DNA from: Prosthecobacter algae
GTDB taxonomy: Bacteria; Verrucomicrobiota; Verrucomicrobiia; Verrucomicrobiales; Verrucomicrobiaceae
Reading direction: 5' to 3'
NCBI RefSeq assembly: GCF_039542385.1
Contig: NZ_BAABIA010000001.1
Span: forward strand, 62,001 to 126,000
Length of the DNA: 64,000 bases
The notes beneath the pieces were generated by a model. That model searched no databases, had not been told where the DNA came from, and saw only the letters and a list, made by a program, of their open reading frames with translations. The position numbers were made by a program, and so were the translations under genes. Below are positions 1 through 9,332 of the stretch, in pieces. The stretch's first letter is position 1; every line of letters begins with the position of its first letter.

Positions 1-891
1 CAGCAGGAGTTGGCGAAGGCTCAGGCCATTGATGGGGCAGAGCAGCGCGTGGCTGCCTCCAAGATTGCTGCTGAAACAGCGGCCCTGAACTACTCACGCA
101 CCCATGCCTTGTTTGAGAAAGGGCTTTCTTCTCAGCGTGAGCATGAACTGGCAACCCTACAGCGGGACTCCACGACCGCCGATTTAAAGTCTGCCCAGGC
201 AGCCTTGAAGCGCACCAGCAATGACTTTGATGCCACCATTTCCTCCATCCACGCCCAGAAAGGATCTGCCCATAGCGATGTCGCTACGGCAGACCGTGAC
301 CTCTCAGTCATTGACGTGCAGATCAATCAATCGCAGCGCCAGATCGTCGAGTCTCCGCGTGATGGCATCGTCCTCCAGGTGGCCGCGACGGATGGCACTT
401 ACCTGCGTCCCGGTTCATTGATCTGCATCATCATTCCGGAAACAGACAGTCGCTTTGTAGAAATCTGGGTCAGTGGCAATGACATGCCTCTCATCCATGC
501 CCGCAAAGAGGAAGGTGGTGTCGTCACACCCGGGAGCTCGGTCCGTTTAGCCTTTGAAGGCTGGCCCGCCGTGCAGATGATCGGCTGGCCTCAGCTCGCC
601 ATCGGCACCTTTGGCGGGGAGGTCGTCTTTGTGGATGCGACGGATGATGGGTTAGGCCGTTTCCGTGTGGTCATCGGCCCTTCGGATGATGTGGTGAACC
701 GGGGAGATGGCCAGGGCCCCGTGAATGTGGGCTGGCCGGATAAGCAGCGCTGGCTTCGTCAAGGGGTGCGTGCGAATGCTTGGGTCATGCTGAATGAAGT
801 ACCCCTGTGGTTTGAACTGTGGCGTCAGATCAATGGTTTCCCGCCTCTGATCTCAAATGCCGAAGGGAAACTCGACCCCACCAAAAAATGA
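1..891 (+). CDS. HlyD-family membrane fusion (periplasmic adaptor) protein, 5'-truncated
   Basis: The frame is already open at base 1, so the N-terminus lies outside the window and 296 residues are visible. The first ~120 residues are Ala/Gln/Lys-rich heptad-like sequence, as in the alpha-helical hairpin of HlyD/EmrA adaptors. A lipoyl-like half follows (SPRDGIVLQV, then GTYLRPGSLICII), then a beta-barrel region. Proteins of this family link an inner-membrane exporter to a TolC-type outer-membrane channel. The next gene is such a channel and starts inside this stop codon (ATGA overlap at 888-891), so the two are translationally coupled. The inner-membrane transporter is presumably upstream of the window. 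The family is clear; the exported substrate cannot be told. Confidence 0.88.
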   Translation, partial: QQELAKAQAIDGAEQRVAASKIAAETAALNYSRTHALFEKGLSSQREHELATLQRDSTTADLKSAQAALKRTSNDFDATISSIHAQKGSAHSDVATADRDLSVIDVQINQSQRQIVESPRDGIVLQVAATDGTYLRPGSLICIIIPETDSRFVEIWVSGNDMPLIHARKEEGGVVTPGSSVRLAFEGWPAVQMIGWPQLAIGTFGGEVVFVDATDDGLGRFRVVIGPSDDVVNRGDGQGPVNVGWPDKQRWLRQGVRANAWVMLNEVPLWFELWRQINGFPPLISNAEGKLDPTKK

Positions 892-2336
892 AGATGCTCC
901 TCCCGCTTTCCTTTTCGGTGGGTCGGTGCTTGGCCGCGGCTTGCTTCATGCTTGCCTGGCTGGTCCTTCCAGAGGCATCTGCAAATCCGAAGCCCCTTAT
1001 GCTTCCGGAAGTGCTGGCCAGCGTGCAGACCCAGTATCCGCCCTACTTGGCAGCTTTGATCGAGCAAGACATCGCCAATGGCCGCGCCCGTCAGGCCCTA
1101 GGCGCTTTTGATCTCAACCTCAGTGCCGGCGGTGCCTTCAAGCCAGCGGGTTATTACGATGGGCAAACGGGGTATGCCGTGCTGGAACAGCCCTTACCCT
1201 TTTGGGGTGGCAATGTGTATGGGGGCTATCGCCTCAGCAGCGGCTTTTTGCCCAACTATAACAAAGAGCGTACCAGCACAGATGGTGAGGCCGTGTTGGG
1301 CTTTCGCATGCCCCTGCTTCGTGACGGCACCATTGACCGCCGCCGGGCCACCTTTTGGCAGTCCCAGATTGATCAGGAACTCGCGGATCCGATGATTCTC
1401 CGGCAGTATCTGGACTTCATCCGCGCGGCCACAGTTTCTTATTATGGCTGGGTCGCGGCAGGGCAGCGGCTCAGCCTGACGGAGGAGTTGCTGCGCATCG
1501 CTAAAAATCGCGACTCAGGCATCGCGGAGCAGGTCAAACGTGGAGCCTCCGCTCCCATCGTCCAGATTGATAATCAGCGCCTCGTTGTCAGTCGTGAGAT
1601 CGCAGTGGTGCAAGCCCTGCGGCGGTTTCAATCGTCCGCCATTGAGCTCTCGCTTTTCCATCGCTCGCGTGAGCTGGCAGAGCCCATCATCAGCCCCCGC
1701 GAGCGTGTGCCTGCCGTCTTTCCTCCGCATCCCCGGCCCGATGAAACGCAAGTCACGGCAGCCATCGCTAAGGCGGCCATTTTCCGCCCTGAAATCCGTC
1801 GCATCGAGCTGACCATCGAAAAGAACGAGATTGATCGCAAGCTCGCGAAAAACAACCTCCTTCCCCAGTTGGATGTCGGTGTGGAGGCTGCGCAGGCCAA
1901 CGGTGGGACACAGCCTAAGGACATTGAGCGGACAGAAATCGAGGCCAAAATCGAGTTCAAGATGCCGCTTCAGAGGCGTGAAGCCAAAGGGCGGATGGAG
2001 GTGGCGGAGGCCCTCATCCAGCGCCTGAACAATGAGAAGCAGTTTGCCCGTGACCGCATCGCTGCAGACGTGCGTGACAGCCACAGCGCCATCATTGCGG
2101 CCTATGATGCATTGCTTCAGACCCGTAAGAATGTGGATCTCTCCCAGCAGCTCGAAGATGCTGAAAACGAACGTCTTAAACAAGGCGCGACGGACCTGCT
2201 GGCTCTGCAAATTCGTGAGCAGGCCACCTTCGATGCCAAGGTGCTGGAGGTGGAGGCGCAGGCAGAGTACTTCCGTGCCCAGGCAAACTATCGCGCCGCC
2301 ACCGCTGCGGATGCGCCGCCTAGTTTGGCGCGGTAA
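888..2336 (+). CDS. TolC-family outer membrane efflux protein
   Basis: 482 residues from the ATG that overlaps the HlyD stop codon. The reading frame is open further upstream, but this start gives a clean signal peptide (hydrophobic FMLAWLVLP, cleavage near EASA-NP). The mature protein has two long Gln/Ala/Glu-rich helical regions, around residues 150-260 and 300-460. They are separated by short strands, with repeated patterns such as NLLPQLDVGVEA and KNVDLSQQLEDAENERLKQG. This is typical of the duplicated TolC/OEP fold, whose trimers form the outer-membrane channel of tripartite exporters. It is coupled to the HlyD-type adaptor just upstream. The specific pump type (RND, ABC or MFS) is not decidable from the visible part. 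Confidence 0.88.
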   Translation: MKMLLPLSFSVGRCLAAACFMLAWLVLPEASANPKPLMLPEVLASVQTQYPPYLAALIEQDIANGRARQALGAFDLNLSAGGAFKPAGYYDGQTGYAVLEQPLPFWGGNVYGGYRLSSGFLPNYNKERTSTDGEAVLGFRMPLLRDGTIDRRRATFWQSQIDQELADPMILRQYLDFIRAATVSYYGWVAAGQRLSLTEELLRIAKNRDSGIAEQVKRGASAPIVQIDNQRLVVSREIAVVQALRRFQSSAIELSLFHRSRELAEPIISPRERVPAVFPPHPRPDETQVTAAIAKAAIFRPEIRRIELTIEKNEIDRKLAKNNLLPQLDVGVEAAQANGGTQPKDIERTEIEAKIEFKMPLQRREAKGRMEVAEALIQRLNNEKQFARDRIAADVRDSHSAIIAAYDALLQTRKNVDLSQQLEDAENERLKQGATDLLALQIREQATFDAKVLEVEAQAEYFRAQANYRAATAADAPPSLAR

Positions 2337-2406
2337 GCTCAACCCGTTGGCTGAAGAAGGTTGGGCTGGCATGATGGGTGCTTGATTTAGAGGTGCCAGC
2401 CTCACC

Positions 2407-4854
2407 ATGTCTCTCTCTGCCTGCCCTGACACTCCCGTGAGGGCACCCGCCTATTTTGCGCTGGTGCTCGGCGTTACGGTGTCTTGGCTGCTTACCGTCA
2501 TGCTGCTCCAGACGCGGGAAGATGACCGGCAGGATGAAGTCAGAAGATTGGCCAAAGATCGCACCGAGGTCATTCGCGGACAGATCCTACGTTCCATGGA
2601 GGTGCTGCATGGGATCGTGGCTTTTTTTGAATCGCGGAAGGAGATCTCCCGGACTGAGTTCGGTGCCTTTGTGGGCAGTTTTTTGACGCGGCAGCCAGAG
2701 TTGCAAGCCTTGGCCTGGGACCCGCGTGTGGAAGGGGCACAGCGCGAAAGTTGGGAACAGCGTGCCCGGGATGAGGGCTTTCGTGAGTTTCGTTTTACTG
2801 AAGAGGAGAGCGAAGGGAAAATCGTCACGGCTCGTCCCTCGGATGAATACTTCCCGGTGTTTTACCTGGAGAGTTTGCAAAAGAATGCGCCCGCATTGGG
2901 TTTCAATGTCAAGGCCGAGCCCCGGCGCCGAGCGGCCCTGGAGCAGGCACGCGATAGCGGCAGCGCCCGGGCCACCGCACCCATCCGGTTGGCTCAGGAG
3001 CAGGGATCCCAGCGTGGGTTTGTGGTCTTTGAGCCGCTTTATCAAGGAATGCCCACGACGGTGGATGAACGTCGGCAGCAGCTCACCGGCTTTGCCACGG
3101 CGGTCTTCCGCATTGGGGATCTCATCAATCTCTCTTTGGCGGAGGCACGGGACAGTGGCGTGGCGCTGTCTCTGCGGGATGCGGGTGATGGCACCCTGCT
3201 GTATCATCAGGAGGGCGCACGTCTCCAGGGCTACCCCACCTGGACCACGGAGGTGGATGTGGCTGGCAGGCAATGGCGGCTTTTGTTTGAGCCCACTCAG
3301 GGATTCCTCAGCCTGCGGTCAGATCTCATGCCGTGGATCACCCTCACGGGCGGTCTGGTGATCACCTTGCTCCTAGCTTCCTACTTGTGGAAAACAGCAA
3401 GCCAAACAGCGGTGGTGAATCGGGCGCGGAAAGAGCTGCTGGCGGAAGTGTCGGTGCGCAAACAGGCCGAAGCGACAGCGGAGGCGGCCAGCCGGGCTAA
3501 GTCGGAATTTCTCGCCAACATGAGTCATGAGATCCGCACCCCCATGAATGCCATTTTGGGCTATGCGCAGATCCTGGCGCGGGATGCCGCCCTGCCGCGT
3601 TTCCATCGCGATGCCGTGGCCACCATCCTCAACAGCGGAGACCATCTGCTGCACCTCATTCAAGAGATCCTGGACCTGTCCAAGATAGATGCCGGGCGCA
3701 TGGAGGTGGAAAAGACGAACTTCGACCTGGCAGCACTCGTGCGCGAATTGACCGCCATGTTTCAGCATCCCTGCGAGGAAAAACAGATCGGCTTCCGCAT
3801 CGAGGTGGCGGATCTGGAGAAGGCCACCCCGGTCTATGGCGATGAAGGCAAGCTGCGGCAGGTACTCATTAATCTTTTGGCCAATGCCGTGAAGTTTACC
3901 GCCAGCGGGCGCATCATTCTACGGGTGCTGCCCTTGGAAAAGGAAGCCTGGCGTTTTGAGGTGGAAGACACCGGCATCGGCATTCCGGAAGAGGCCCAAC
4001 AACGCATCTTCGAGCCCTTCCAGCAGGAGGCTGGTGCACGTGGGGGAGCGGGGCTGGGGCTGGCCATCGCCCGCCGTCAGATGGAGATCCTGGGTGGCCG
4101 TATGGGATTACACTCGCAGTTAGGCCGGGGCTCCTGTTTTCATGTGGAGCTCACTCTGCCCACCGTGGCCGCGCATGGGGTTTCACGGGCCTCGGTGCGG
4201 GAACTCGTGAGCCTGGCCAAAGGCTGCACCGTGCGTGCTTTGGTGGTGGATGACATCCGGGAAAATCGTGAAGTTCTCGCCTCCATGCTCACCTTGATCG
4301 GCTGTGAGGTCGTTCTGGCGGAGCACGGACGCCAGGCCGTAGAAGTGGTGCAGGTATCCCGCCCGCAGATCGTCTTCATGGATATTCGGATGCCTCAGTT
4401 CGATGGGTTGCAGGCCACCCGCCGCATCTTGGAAGAGTTCAACACCACGGAGATTAAAATCGTCGCCACTTCCGCCTCCGCCCTGGCTCATGAAAGGGAG
4501 CTTTGTCTCAAAGCGGGGTGCGACGACTTCGTGGCGAAACCTTTCCGGGCAGAGCGCATTTATGGTTGCCTGCGTCATTTGTTAGGCGTGGACTTTGAGT
4601 ACAAGGGCGAGTTACCCGGCGCAGAAGCAGGAGAGTCCATTGATCTCAGCCAGATAACTTTGCCGGAGGAATTAGCCGCCCGGCTGACGATGGCAGCGGA
4701 GCTGCACAGCGCCACGGTTTTGAAGAGTTGCCTGGCGGAACTCGAGCAACTGGGCACAGCGGGCCAGCGGCTGGCACAACACTTGCGCGGCTTTCTAGCC
4801 AGCTATGACATGAAAACCATTCAGCGCATCATCGCCCAGATCTCCATCTCATGA
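2407..4854 (+). CDS. CHASE-domain hybrid sensor histidine kinase
   Basis: 815 residues. A transmembrane helix near residues 15-35 precedes an extracytoplasmic CHASE-type sensor (~60-300; FFESRKEISRTEFGAFV, then LGFNVKAEPRRRAALEQA). A second helix lies near 305-325, with a short coiled coil after it. The HisKA motif NMSHEIRTPMNA puts the phosphoacceptor at about His374. An HATPase domain follows (LINLLANAVKFT; DTGIGIPEEAQQRIFEPF; GLGLAIARRQME). A C-terminal receiver has its predicted phospho-Asp near 659 (VFMDIRMPQFDGL). This is a membrane-bound hybrid kinase, and CHASE domains generally bind small ligands. It overlaps the next gene by four bases, so the sigma-54 regulator is the obvious partner. 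Linkage to the HlyD/TolC export genes 70 bases upstream is only positional. Confidence 0.9.
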   Translation: MSLSACPDTPVRAPAYFALVLGVTVSWLLTVMLLQTREDDRQDEVRRLAKDRTEVIRGQILRSMEVLHGIVAFFESRKEISRTEFGAFVGSFLTRQPELQALAWDPRVEGAQRESWEQRARDEGFREFRFTEEESEGKIVTARPSDEYFPVFYLESLQKNAPALGFNVKAEPRRRAALEQARDSGSARATAPIRLAQEQGSQRGFVVFEPLYQGMPTTVDERRQQLTGFATAVFRIGDLINLSLAEARDSGVALSLRDAGDGTLLYHQEGARLQGYPTWTTEVDVAGRQWRLLFEPTQGFLSLRSDLMPWITLTGGLVITLLLASYLWKTASQTAVVNRARKELLAEVSVRKQAEATAEAASRAKSEFLANMSHEIRTPMNAILGYAQILARDAALPRFHRDAVATILNSGDHLLHLIQEILDLSKIDAGRMEVEKTNFDLAALVRELTAMFQHPCEEKQIGFRIEVADLEKATPVYGDEGKLRQVLINLLANAVKFTASGRIILRVLPLEKEAWRFEVEDTGIGIPEEAQQRIFEPFQQEAGARGGAGLGLAIARRQMEILGGRMGLHSQLGRGSCFHVELTLPTVAAHGVSRASVRELVSLAKGCTVRALVVDDIRENREVLASMLTLIGCEVVLAEHGRQAVEVVQVSRPQIVFMDIRMPQFDGLQATRRILEEFNTTEIKIVATSASALAHERELCLKAGCDDFVAKPFRAERIYGCLRHLLGVDFEYKGELPGAEAGESIDLSQITLPEELAARLTMAAELHSATVLKSCLAELEQLGTAGQRLAQHLRGFLASYDMKTIQRIIAQISIS

Positions 4855-6308
4855 ATCGTCCCCGCATCCTCATTGCTGATGATACTCCGGCCAGTCTGTC
4901 CCTGCTCAGTCATGTGCTGGAGCCGCAAGGGTATGAAATCCTCGCTGTCTCCAGTGGCAAAGATGCCCTGAAGCTGGCGGAGCGCGCCCAGCCAGATCTC
5001 ATCCTCCTGGACGTGATGATGCCTGGGCATGATGGGTTTCATGTCTGCCGCACGCTCAAGGCGGATGAAGCCACGCGGGATGTGCCCGTCATCTTCATCA
5101 CCAGTCGGAATGAGACCGCGAGCGTGCTGAACGGTTTTCGCATGGGGGCTGTGGACTACATCGTCAAACCTTTCCAGGCCGAGGAAGTGGTGACCCGCGT
5201 GGCCACCCATTTGAAGATCAGCCGACTCACTCGCGAGCTGCAGCAGCGCAATGCCGAGCTGGAGGCGGAGGGCTCCCGCCGGGTCGCCGCTGAGACCTCG
5301 CGGGATAAGGCCACGCAGAAGCTTTCCACCCTGGCTTCCCGTGAGGCCGAGCGCTGGGGCCTGGATGGATTTGTCGGCGAAAGTCCGCACATGAAGCGCA
5401 TCCTGGCCGACATCGAACGGCTGCGTCAGTTCAGCAAAACCAGCGTGCTCATCACCGGTGAGAGTGGCACCGGCAAGGAACTGGTGGCGCGTGCCCTGCA
5501 TCATCACAGCTCGCGGGCGGCTGAGGCTTTCATCCCGGTGAACTGTGTGGCGGTCCCGGCGGATCTTTTGGAATCGCTTTTTTTCGGTCACGTCAAAGGG
5601 GCCTTCACAGGGGCTACGGCAGACCGCAAAGGTTACTTTGAATTGGCCGATGGCGGCACGCTCTTCCTGGATGAAATCGGCGACATGCCTGCCGCTCTTC
5701 AGGCGAAGCTGCTGCGTGTGCTGGAGGATGGGGAAGTGACGCCTGTGGGCTCCACCAAATCCCATCGAGTGGATGTGCGCGTGCTCAGTGCCACGAATGC
5801 GGACCTCGCCGCGAAGATCCTCACGGGAGACTTCCGCCAGGATCTTTACTACCGGCTCGCACGCTACACGGTGGAGACGGCCCCCCTGCGGGAAAGGCGT
5901 GAGGATTTACCCTTGCTGGCAGGCCATTTTTTAAAGGTGTTCGCGGCCGAGATGGGCATGACAGCGCCTTCATTGGATGCCTCTGCCCTCGCCCTATTGA
6001 GCCACCATTCCTTCCCAGGAAATGTGCGGGAACTCAAGAACGCCATGGAGCGTGCCTTGATCCTCAGCGGCGGCCAAACGGTGAAACGCGAGCACCTGCA
6101 ATTGTTTGAACCCGTACTCGCACCCGCGACCGTGGCCAAGGCACCTGCACGCACCGCTGCCGACACGGTGCCTTTGGATCTAGGTGCTGCCGAGCATACT
6201 TTGATTCAACGCGCCCTTGAGCAAACAGGCGGCAATGTGACGGAGGCTGCGCGGCTGCTGAATGTGAATCGCAGCCGCATCTACCGCCGCATGCCGGTGA
6301 GTAAATAA
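4851..6308 (+). CDS. Sigma-54-dependent response regulator (NtrC family)
   Basis: 485 residues. The N-terminal receiver has its phospho-Asp at about 54 (LILLDVMMPGHDGF) and the Lys switch (YIVKPF). A coiled linker (~125-175) leads to a central AAA+ domain with Walker A GESGTGKE (~203), the sigma-54 contact loop GAFTGA at 250-255, Walker B GTLFLDEIGD and the arginine-rich FRQDLYYRLARY segment. The C-terminus is a Fis-type helix-turn-helix (GGNVTEAARLLNVNRSRIYRR). Such proteins hydrolyse ATP to open sigma-54 RNA polymerase promoters. The start overlaps the kinase stop, so the pair is one two-component system. Targets are unknown; the only convincing sigma-54 promoter I found is upstream of glnB, and nothing ties it to this regulator. 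Confidence 0.93.
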   Translation: MNRPRILIADDTPASLSLLSHVLEPQGYEILAVSSGKDALKLAERAQPDLILLDVMMPGHDGFHVCRTLKADEATRDVPVIFITSRNETASVLNGFRMGAVDYIVKPFQAEEVVTRVATHLKISRLTRELQQRNAELEAEGSRRVAAETSRDKATQKLSTLASREAERWGLDGFVGESPHMKRILADIERLRQFSKTSVLITGESGTGKELVARALHHHSSRAAEAFIPVNCVAVPADLLESLFFGHVKGAFTGATADRKGYFELADGGTLFLDEIGDMPAALQAKLLRVLEDGEVTPVGSTKSHRVDVRVLSATNADLAAKILTGDFRQDLYYRLARYTVETAPLRERREDLPLLAGHFLKVFAAEMGMTAPSLDASALALLSHHSFPGNVRELKNAMERALILSGGQTVKREHLQLFEPVLAPATVAKAPARTAADTVPLDLGAAEHTLIQRALEQTGGNVTEAARLLNVNRSRIYRRMPVSK

Positions 6309-6311
6309 CGC

Positions 6312-8105
6312 TCAGCCCTGCGCCTGAATCCAGGCCCGCCAGCCACCGTGGGCGGTGATGTCTTGCGACGCGGAGACCGCGCTGGGTTCACAGAGAAATC
6401 CGCACACCCTCTGCCCATCTGCCAGCTCCACCCAGCCGAGTCCCAGTGGCGGTTTGATGCTGTTAAAAAACGTGCCCAGAGCTGCCTCCGGCATGTCCCA
6501 GACCTCCAGCGCGATGGCGCGGCCACCTTTCGCAGAGCGGATGAGGCCTGGACGCGGTGGTACACTGCCCCCGCCGGGGAGGTGATACAGCTTGTAGCAG
6601 GGGGCCGTCTCCGTACGGCTGCGCAGATGTGCCCCACAGGCCAGCAGCCCGGGATTGAGCGGCAGCCCCTCCATGTGGGCTCCACAAACGGCCACCGGCA
6701 TCCAGCCTTGAGTGGCTGCGGCTTTGGCGGCTGGTGGGACAGATGTCTCTGTCGCGCCCAGCTTCACTCCTGTGGCCTGGTGCAGAAAACCGCCGATGCC
6801 AAGGATGCGCCAATCATGAAAGGCGGGGGCGATGAGCGTCACCCCCCAGGCACGACCATTGGGTAAAAAACCAGCGGGCACCGCGTAACCGCAGAGGTCC
6901 AGCAAGTTCATGAAATTGGTGTAAGTGCCCAGGTGAGTGTTGTAGGCGATGGGCTCGGCCTCAATCTCCTCCCGCGTGTAGCTGCGCGGTGCCGTGGGCG
7001 TGAGGATGACATCCACATACTGCCACACGGCCTCACTCTGCCGACGCAGGGCGGCGAGCTGGTACATCGCCCGGAAGGTATCTGCCGCGCTGGGTTTGAA
7101 ACCGCCTGAAATGATGGTGCGTGTGACGGGTAAAAAGGCTTCAGGCTGGCTTTCTAACAAAGCCGCCGTGGCCACGTAGCGCTCTGCCACCCACGGCCCG
7201 TCATACAGGAGGCGTGCGGCCTCCGTGAACGGCTCAAAGTCCACCTCCACGGCTATGCCTCCCAGGGCGCGCAGACGCGTGATACTGTTTTCATAAAGTT
7301 CGTTAGCCGATTCTTCGCCAAAGTAGTGCCTTTGGTTTTCAGGCAGCACGCCAAAACGAAAGCCCGAGCCGGGGACCCAGCCCGGCACTGCTGCGGTAAA
7401 AGGTCGGGCGAGGGCATCGCTCGCATCGAAGGCACGGGCGATCTCAAAGACCCTCACGGCATCCTCGGTTGTCAGGGCAAAAATGGAGACACAGTCCAGG
7501 CTGCGACATGCGGGCACCACACCCGTGGTACTGAGCACCCCACGCGTGGGTTTGAAGCCTACGATGTTATTAAAGGCCGCAGGCACACGGCCAGACCCCG
7601 CCGTATCCGTGCCGAGGGCAAAGGTCACTAACCCGAAAGCGACCGCCACCGCAGAGCCTGAGCTGGAGCCACCTGAGATCACACCTGGGCTGATGGCGTT
7701 TTCAGGGCTGCCATAAGGGCTGCGTGTGCCGACGAGCCCGGTGGCAAATTGATCAAGATTCGTCTTCCCCATGGGGATGGCACCGGCATCAATCAAGGCC
7801 TGCACCACGGAAGCGGACTTTTCCGGTGTGTAGGCAAAGGCGGGGCAAGCCGCGGTGGTGGGGGTGCCTGCGAGGTCAATGTTATCCTTGATGGCAAAGG
7901 GGATGCCATAGAGGGGCAGGCTATCTGGCGAATGCCCTTCCAGCAGGTCCAGGTAGGGCTGGATCTCATGCCGATCCATGCGGTGGATCCAGATGGCGGG
8001 GTCTGCGGTTGCGGCTTGGGCTAGCAGGATATCCACCAGTTGGCTGGGGGTAAGGGTGCCTGCACGGAAGGCAGCATGAAGGGTGGCGAGAGTGGGCGCT
8101 GTCAT
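6312..8105 (-). CDS. atzF: Allophanate hydrolase
   Basis: About 597 residues from the chosen ATG; in-frame ATGs at 8135, 8138 and 8171 are possible and no start has a good ribosome site. The N-terminal two thirds is an amidase-signature domain with the Ser-cisSer-Lys triad: AIKDN lysine, GGSSSGSA serine and GTDTAGSGRVPA serine. The C-terminal ~150 residues match the extra domain of allophanate hydrolases (GWMPVAVCGAHMEGLPLNPGL; CYKLYHLPGGG; ALEVWDMPEAALG) rather than GatA or simple amidases. The enzyme turns allophanate into ammonia and carbon dioxide, the last step of ATP-dependent urea use or of cyanuric acid breakdown. No urea carboxylase or biuret/cyanurate hydrolase is adjacent. It converges on the sigma-54 regulator gene, with only three bases between stops. 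Confidence 0.88.
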   Translation of the reverse strand: MTAPTLATLHAAFRAGTLTPSQLVDILLAQAATADPAIWIHRMDRHEIQPYLDLLEGHSPDSLPLYGIPFAIKDNIDLAGTPTTAACPAFAYTPEKSASVVQALIDAGAIPMGKTNLDQFATGLVGTRSPYGSPENAISPGVISGGSSSGSAVAVAFGLVTFALGTDTAGSGRVPAAFNNIVGFKPTRGVLSTTGVVPACRSLDCVSIFALTTEDAVRVFEIARAFDASDALARPFTAAVPGWVPGSGFRFGVLPENQRHYFGEESANELYENSITRLRALGGIAVEVDFEPFTEAARLLYDGPWVAERYVATAALLESQPEAFLPVTRTIISGGFKPSAADTFRAMYQLAALRRQSEAVWQYVDVILTPTAPRSYTREEIEAEPIAYNTHLGTYTNFMNLLDLCGYAVPAGFLPNGRAWGVTLIAPAFHDWRILGIGGFLHQATGVKLGATETSVPPAAKAAATQGWMPVAVCGAHMEGLPLNPGLLACGAHLRSRTETAPCYKLYHLPGGGSVPPRPGLIRSAKGGRAIALEVWDMPEAALGTFFNSIKPPLGLGWVELADGQRVCGFLCEPSAVSASQDITAHGGWRAWIQAQG

Positions 8106-8245
8106 GGAGGTAGCTAGGCGCGGGCATGCAGCCATCATTGCGCCGTTAAGCAGTCCTTCAGCAGTGCCCATGCCAGGCCCGTTTTTCGCCCTTGGAGTGG
8201 CTCGCTCCTTAGGCTTTCCGTTGTCGGTTTGGCCTCAGAAAAACA

Positions 8246-8292
8246 AAAGACTGTTGCAGGTGTGCCGCTGTGCCACACTTGCAACAGTCTTT
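8246..8292 (-). terminator. Rho-independent terminator after the ferredoxin oxidoreductase beta gene
   Basis: A 19-bp stem (arms 8246-8264 and 8274-8292, one G-U wobble) with a 9-base loop. On the minus strand it is followed by a T-rich run (complement of 8239-8248). It lies 18 bases beyond the stop codon of the minus-strand gene ending at 8311, so it should end that transcript and leave allophanate hydrolase with its own promoter. Confidence 0.85.
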
Positions 8293-8310
8293 AGGAAATC
8301 ACATGTCCAT

Positions 8311-9228
8311 TCAGCGCATGGTCTCCAGGCGCTTTTTCAGGATCTCTTTCTGGCTCAGCCCTGCTAGCTTCGCCTGGGTGGAATCAATCCACTTTTGCTC
8401 CAGCGCATTTTTGGTCGGGCGCTCCACTTGGTAATAAACCCCAAATTTACCGGGAGAGGGTTCATCTGCCATTTTGAAGGCCGCGACATCATCCGTGACA
8501 TCATGCTGGGTCTCGTCAATGACCTCATAGACGCCGCCTTTGCGGGGCGTGCTGTCATCAAAGGAGCCTGCATAGAACATCACGCACTCACTCAGGCATT
8601 CCACCACGCTGAATCCATCGTGCAAGATGGCCCGCTCAAAGGTATCCATCATGTGCTTCACCTGGGCGGCGTGAGTGCGGGCGATGAAGGTGGCGCCGCT
8701 GGCCAGCAGTTGCTTCATCGGATTGATGGGTCGGTCAATGCTGCCGGTAGGGTCGGTCTTGGATTTGAAGCCCTGGGGGCTCGTGGGGCTGGTCTGCTTT
8801 TTGGTTAGGCCATACACGAAGTTATCCATGATGACGTAAGTCAGCTTGACGTTTTTCCGCGCCGCATGGTTGAGGTGATTTCCACCGATGGAAAAACCAT
8901 CCCCATCCCCACCGAAGACAAAGACGTGAACGTCGGGTCGGCTCAGGGAGATCCCGGTGGCCAGGGGCAGGGCACGGCCATGGATGAAGTGGATGCCGTG
9001 GCTATTGACGAAGTAAGGGAAGCGTGAGGAACAGCCGATGCCGGCCACGCAGACGATCTTCTCATGCGGATACTGGAGTTTTTCCAGCACCTTGTAAAAC
9101 GCGGCGAGCACCGCAAAGTCACCACAGCCAGGGCACCAGGTAGGGTGGTCAGCCGTGAGGATTTTTTTGGTTAACTTGTCAGCAGCAGGGACAGCGGAAG
9201 CCGGAGCCTCCAGGGTGGCAGAGGACAT
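8311..9228 (-). CDS. 2-oxoacid:ferredoxin oxidoreductase, beta (TPP-binding) subunit
   Basis: 305 residues. It contains the beta-subunit hallmarks: WCPGCGD near residue 31, GIGCSSRFPYF, the thiamine-diphosphate motif from GGDGDGFSIGGNH to YVIMDN, and YGLTKKQTSPTS. With an alpha/gamma partner it catalyses oxidative decarboxylation of a 2-oxoacid (2-oxoglutarate or pyruvate type) to acyl-CoA, reducing ferredoxin. Substrate choice cannot be assigned from this chain alone. The alpha subunit gene is usually immediately upstream, but here the upstream neighbour is dGTPase (139 bases away) and the downstream one is allophanate hydrolase. The partner must therefore be elsewhere. A strong terminator follows. 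Confidence 0.9.
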   Translation of the reverse strand: MSSATLEAPASAVPAADKLTKKILTADHPTWCPGCGDFAVLAAFYKVLEKLQYPHEKIVCVAGIGCSSRFPYFVNSHGIHFIHGRALPLATGISLSRPDVHVFVFGGDGDGFSIGGNHLNHAARKNVKLTYVIMDNFVYGLTKKQTSPTSPQGFKSKTDPTGSIDRPINPMKQLLASGATFIARTHAAQVKHMMDTFERAILHDGFSVVECLSECVMFYAGSFDDSTPRKGGVYEVIDETQHDVTDDVAAFKMADEPSPGKFGVYYQVERPTKNALEQKWIDSTQAKLAGLSQKEILKKRLETMR

Positions 9229-9332
9229 GTGGGTTGGTTAGGTTGGAATACCCAGGCTAAACGAATTCTGGATTCAGGGTCAATCACGAACCTGCGCCTT
9301 TTGCTAAATTCCGTGCTTATGCGGGTTTCCAG

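Noticed and set aside
1515..2432. Minus-strand open frame of 305 codons opposite the TolC gene
   Set aside because: Antisense shadow; the TolC frame has a signal peptide and family pattern, this one has neither.
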